IMG/VR virus record: IMGVR_UViG_3300035181_002389
Coordinates: 1-54,668 of that record
Strand: one strand, 5' to 3'
Length of the DNA stretch: 54,668 bases
Origin: a virus
Within the stretch, counting starts at the first letter, position 1. Every line of letters starts with the position of its first letter. Under the pieces are notes generated by a model. It saw only the letters and a list, made by a program, of their open reading frames with translations, was not told where the DNA came from and made no database searches. A program made the position numbers and the translations under genes. This document shows, one piece after another, positions 54,392 through 54,668 of this stretch.

Positions 54392-54668
54392 AAAATTGCA
54401 TCCTCCATCTCTGCGATGCGTAATTTAGTTATGTTCCCAAGCATCCATCCAAGCTGTTTAAGAGCATCAACGATTGAGAAGAGTTTGTTCTTGAGAAGTG
54501 AAACCTCAATAATGATCTGATTTAGATCAACAATATCCTTCTCACCAGCGATGTATGCTTGAATGTCTTTAGTTGACAATGCCTTAGAGTACCCTTCGTT
54601 GTACTTTTTCCACAGCTTAGCAACTCTTTTTTCTTTAAGATTAATCAACCATTCCTCAAGACTCTTTA
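54388..54668 (-). CDS. uvsY: UvsY-like recombination mediator (N-terminus outside window)
   Basis: The frame stays open to the right edge (KSLEEWLINLKEKRVAKLWK at the edge), so this is the C-terminal 92 residues. DLNQIIIEVSLLKNKLFSIV, then DALKQLGWMLGNITKLRIAE, fits the C-terminal helix-turn region of T4 UvsY (LDAIKSRGFAIKHIQD), and gene order next to UvsW matches T4. UvsY loads UvsX recombinase on gp32-covered DNA. Similarity is weak. Confidence 0.6.
   Translation of the reverse strand, partial: KSLEEWLINLKEKRVAKLWKKYNEGYSKALSTKDIQAYIAGEKDIVDLNQIIIEVSLLKNKLFSIVDALKQLGWMLGNITKLRIAEMEDAIL

Overview
The window reads as an internal segment of a large, AT-rich, double-stranded DNA phage genome of the T4-like myovirus superfamily, most probably infecting a Gram-negative bacterium. 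Supporting genes are a T4-type replication and recombination set (gp44-like clamp-loader ATPase, gp62-like subunit, UvsW helicase, UvsY-like protein at the right edge), a class Ia ribonucleotide reductase with glutaredoxin, a dCMP deaminase, a GroES/gp31-like cochaperonin, a tail-fibre-like protein and a GH108-type endolysin. A jumbo phage of Enterobacteria is plausible from the gene mixture, but that is inference. Nearly all genes lie on the minus strand. The exceptions are at 2295-3332, 9509-11296 (DNA methyltransferase), 32032-32493 and 44400-45023 (glycosyltransferase-like).

Layout. 1-5.2 kb: conserved phage hypotheticals, a GNAT acetyltransferase, two tiny membrane proteins and a ClpP-like protease. 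5.2-31.8 kb: an accessory region of small minus-strand genes, each usually with its own Shine-Dalgarno site and often its own sigma70-like promoter, with tRNA genes embedded. 32-43 kb: replication core (nucleotidyltransferase, two separated pieces of a condensed Pol III alpha-like protein, clamp loader, membrane protein, GroES-like protein, dCMP deaminase, UvrD-like helicase). 43.1-45 kb: an Acb1-like anti-CBASS candidate, a membrane protein with an Asn/Gln-rich tail and a glycosyltransferase. 45-54.7 kb: fibre-like protein, NrdC/NrdB/NrdA, endolysin, UvsW and UvsY-like genes.

The most unusual part is the 5-32 kb region. At least ten paralogous families occur there: seven LRV-like 22-residue-repeat proteins, three proteins with a hexapeptide F/C repeat, five proteins with a cysteine at every third residue (one broken), five tandem ~90-aa acidic proteins, three YID proteins, three SYTFEIHA proteins (one frameshifted), two MAKFRKKP proteins, three RYRFL proteins, and others. 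Gene order (RYRFL gene, tRNA-Ile, Cys-repeat gene, MAKFRKKP gene, SYTFEIHA gene) is repeated, which points to segmental duplication. Several copies are decaying by single-base changes. tRNA genes follow the same pattern: two intact tRNA-Ile(UAU), one tRNA-Asn(GUU), one decayed tRNA-Ile copy, one chimeric tRNA-Met-like gene and 3' tRNA fragments. The region looks like a duplication-and-decay workshop of beta- and alpha-solenoid repeat proteins, possibly host-facing or anti-defence factors; function is not shown by the sequence.

Coordinates of starts were chosen from Shine-Dalgarno placement and paralog alignment by eye; no database search was possible.
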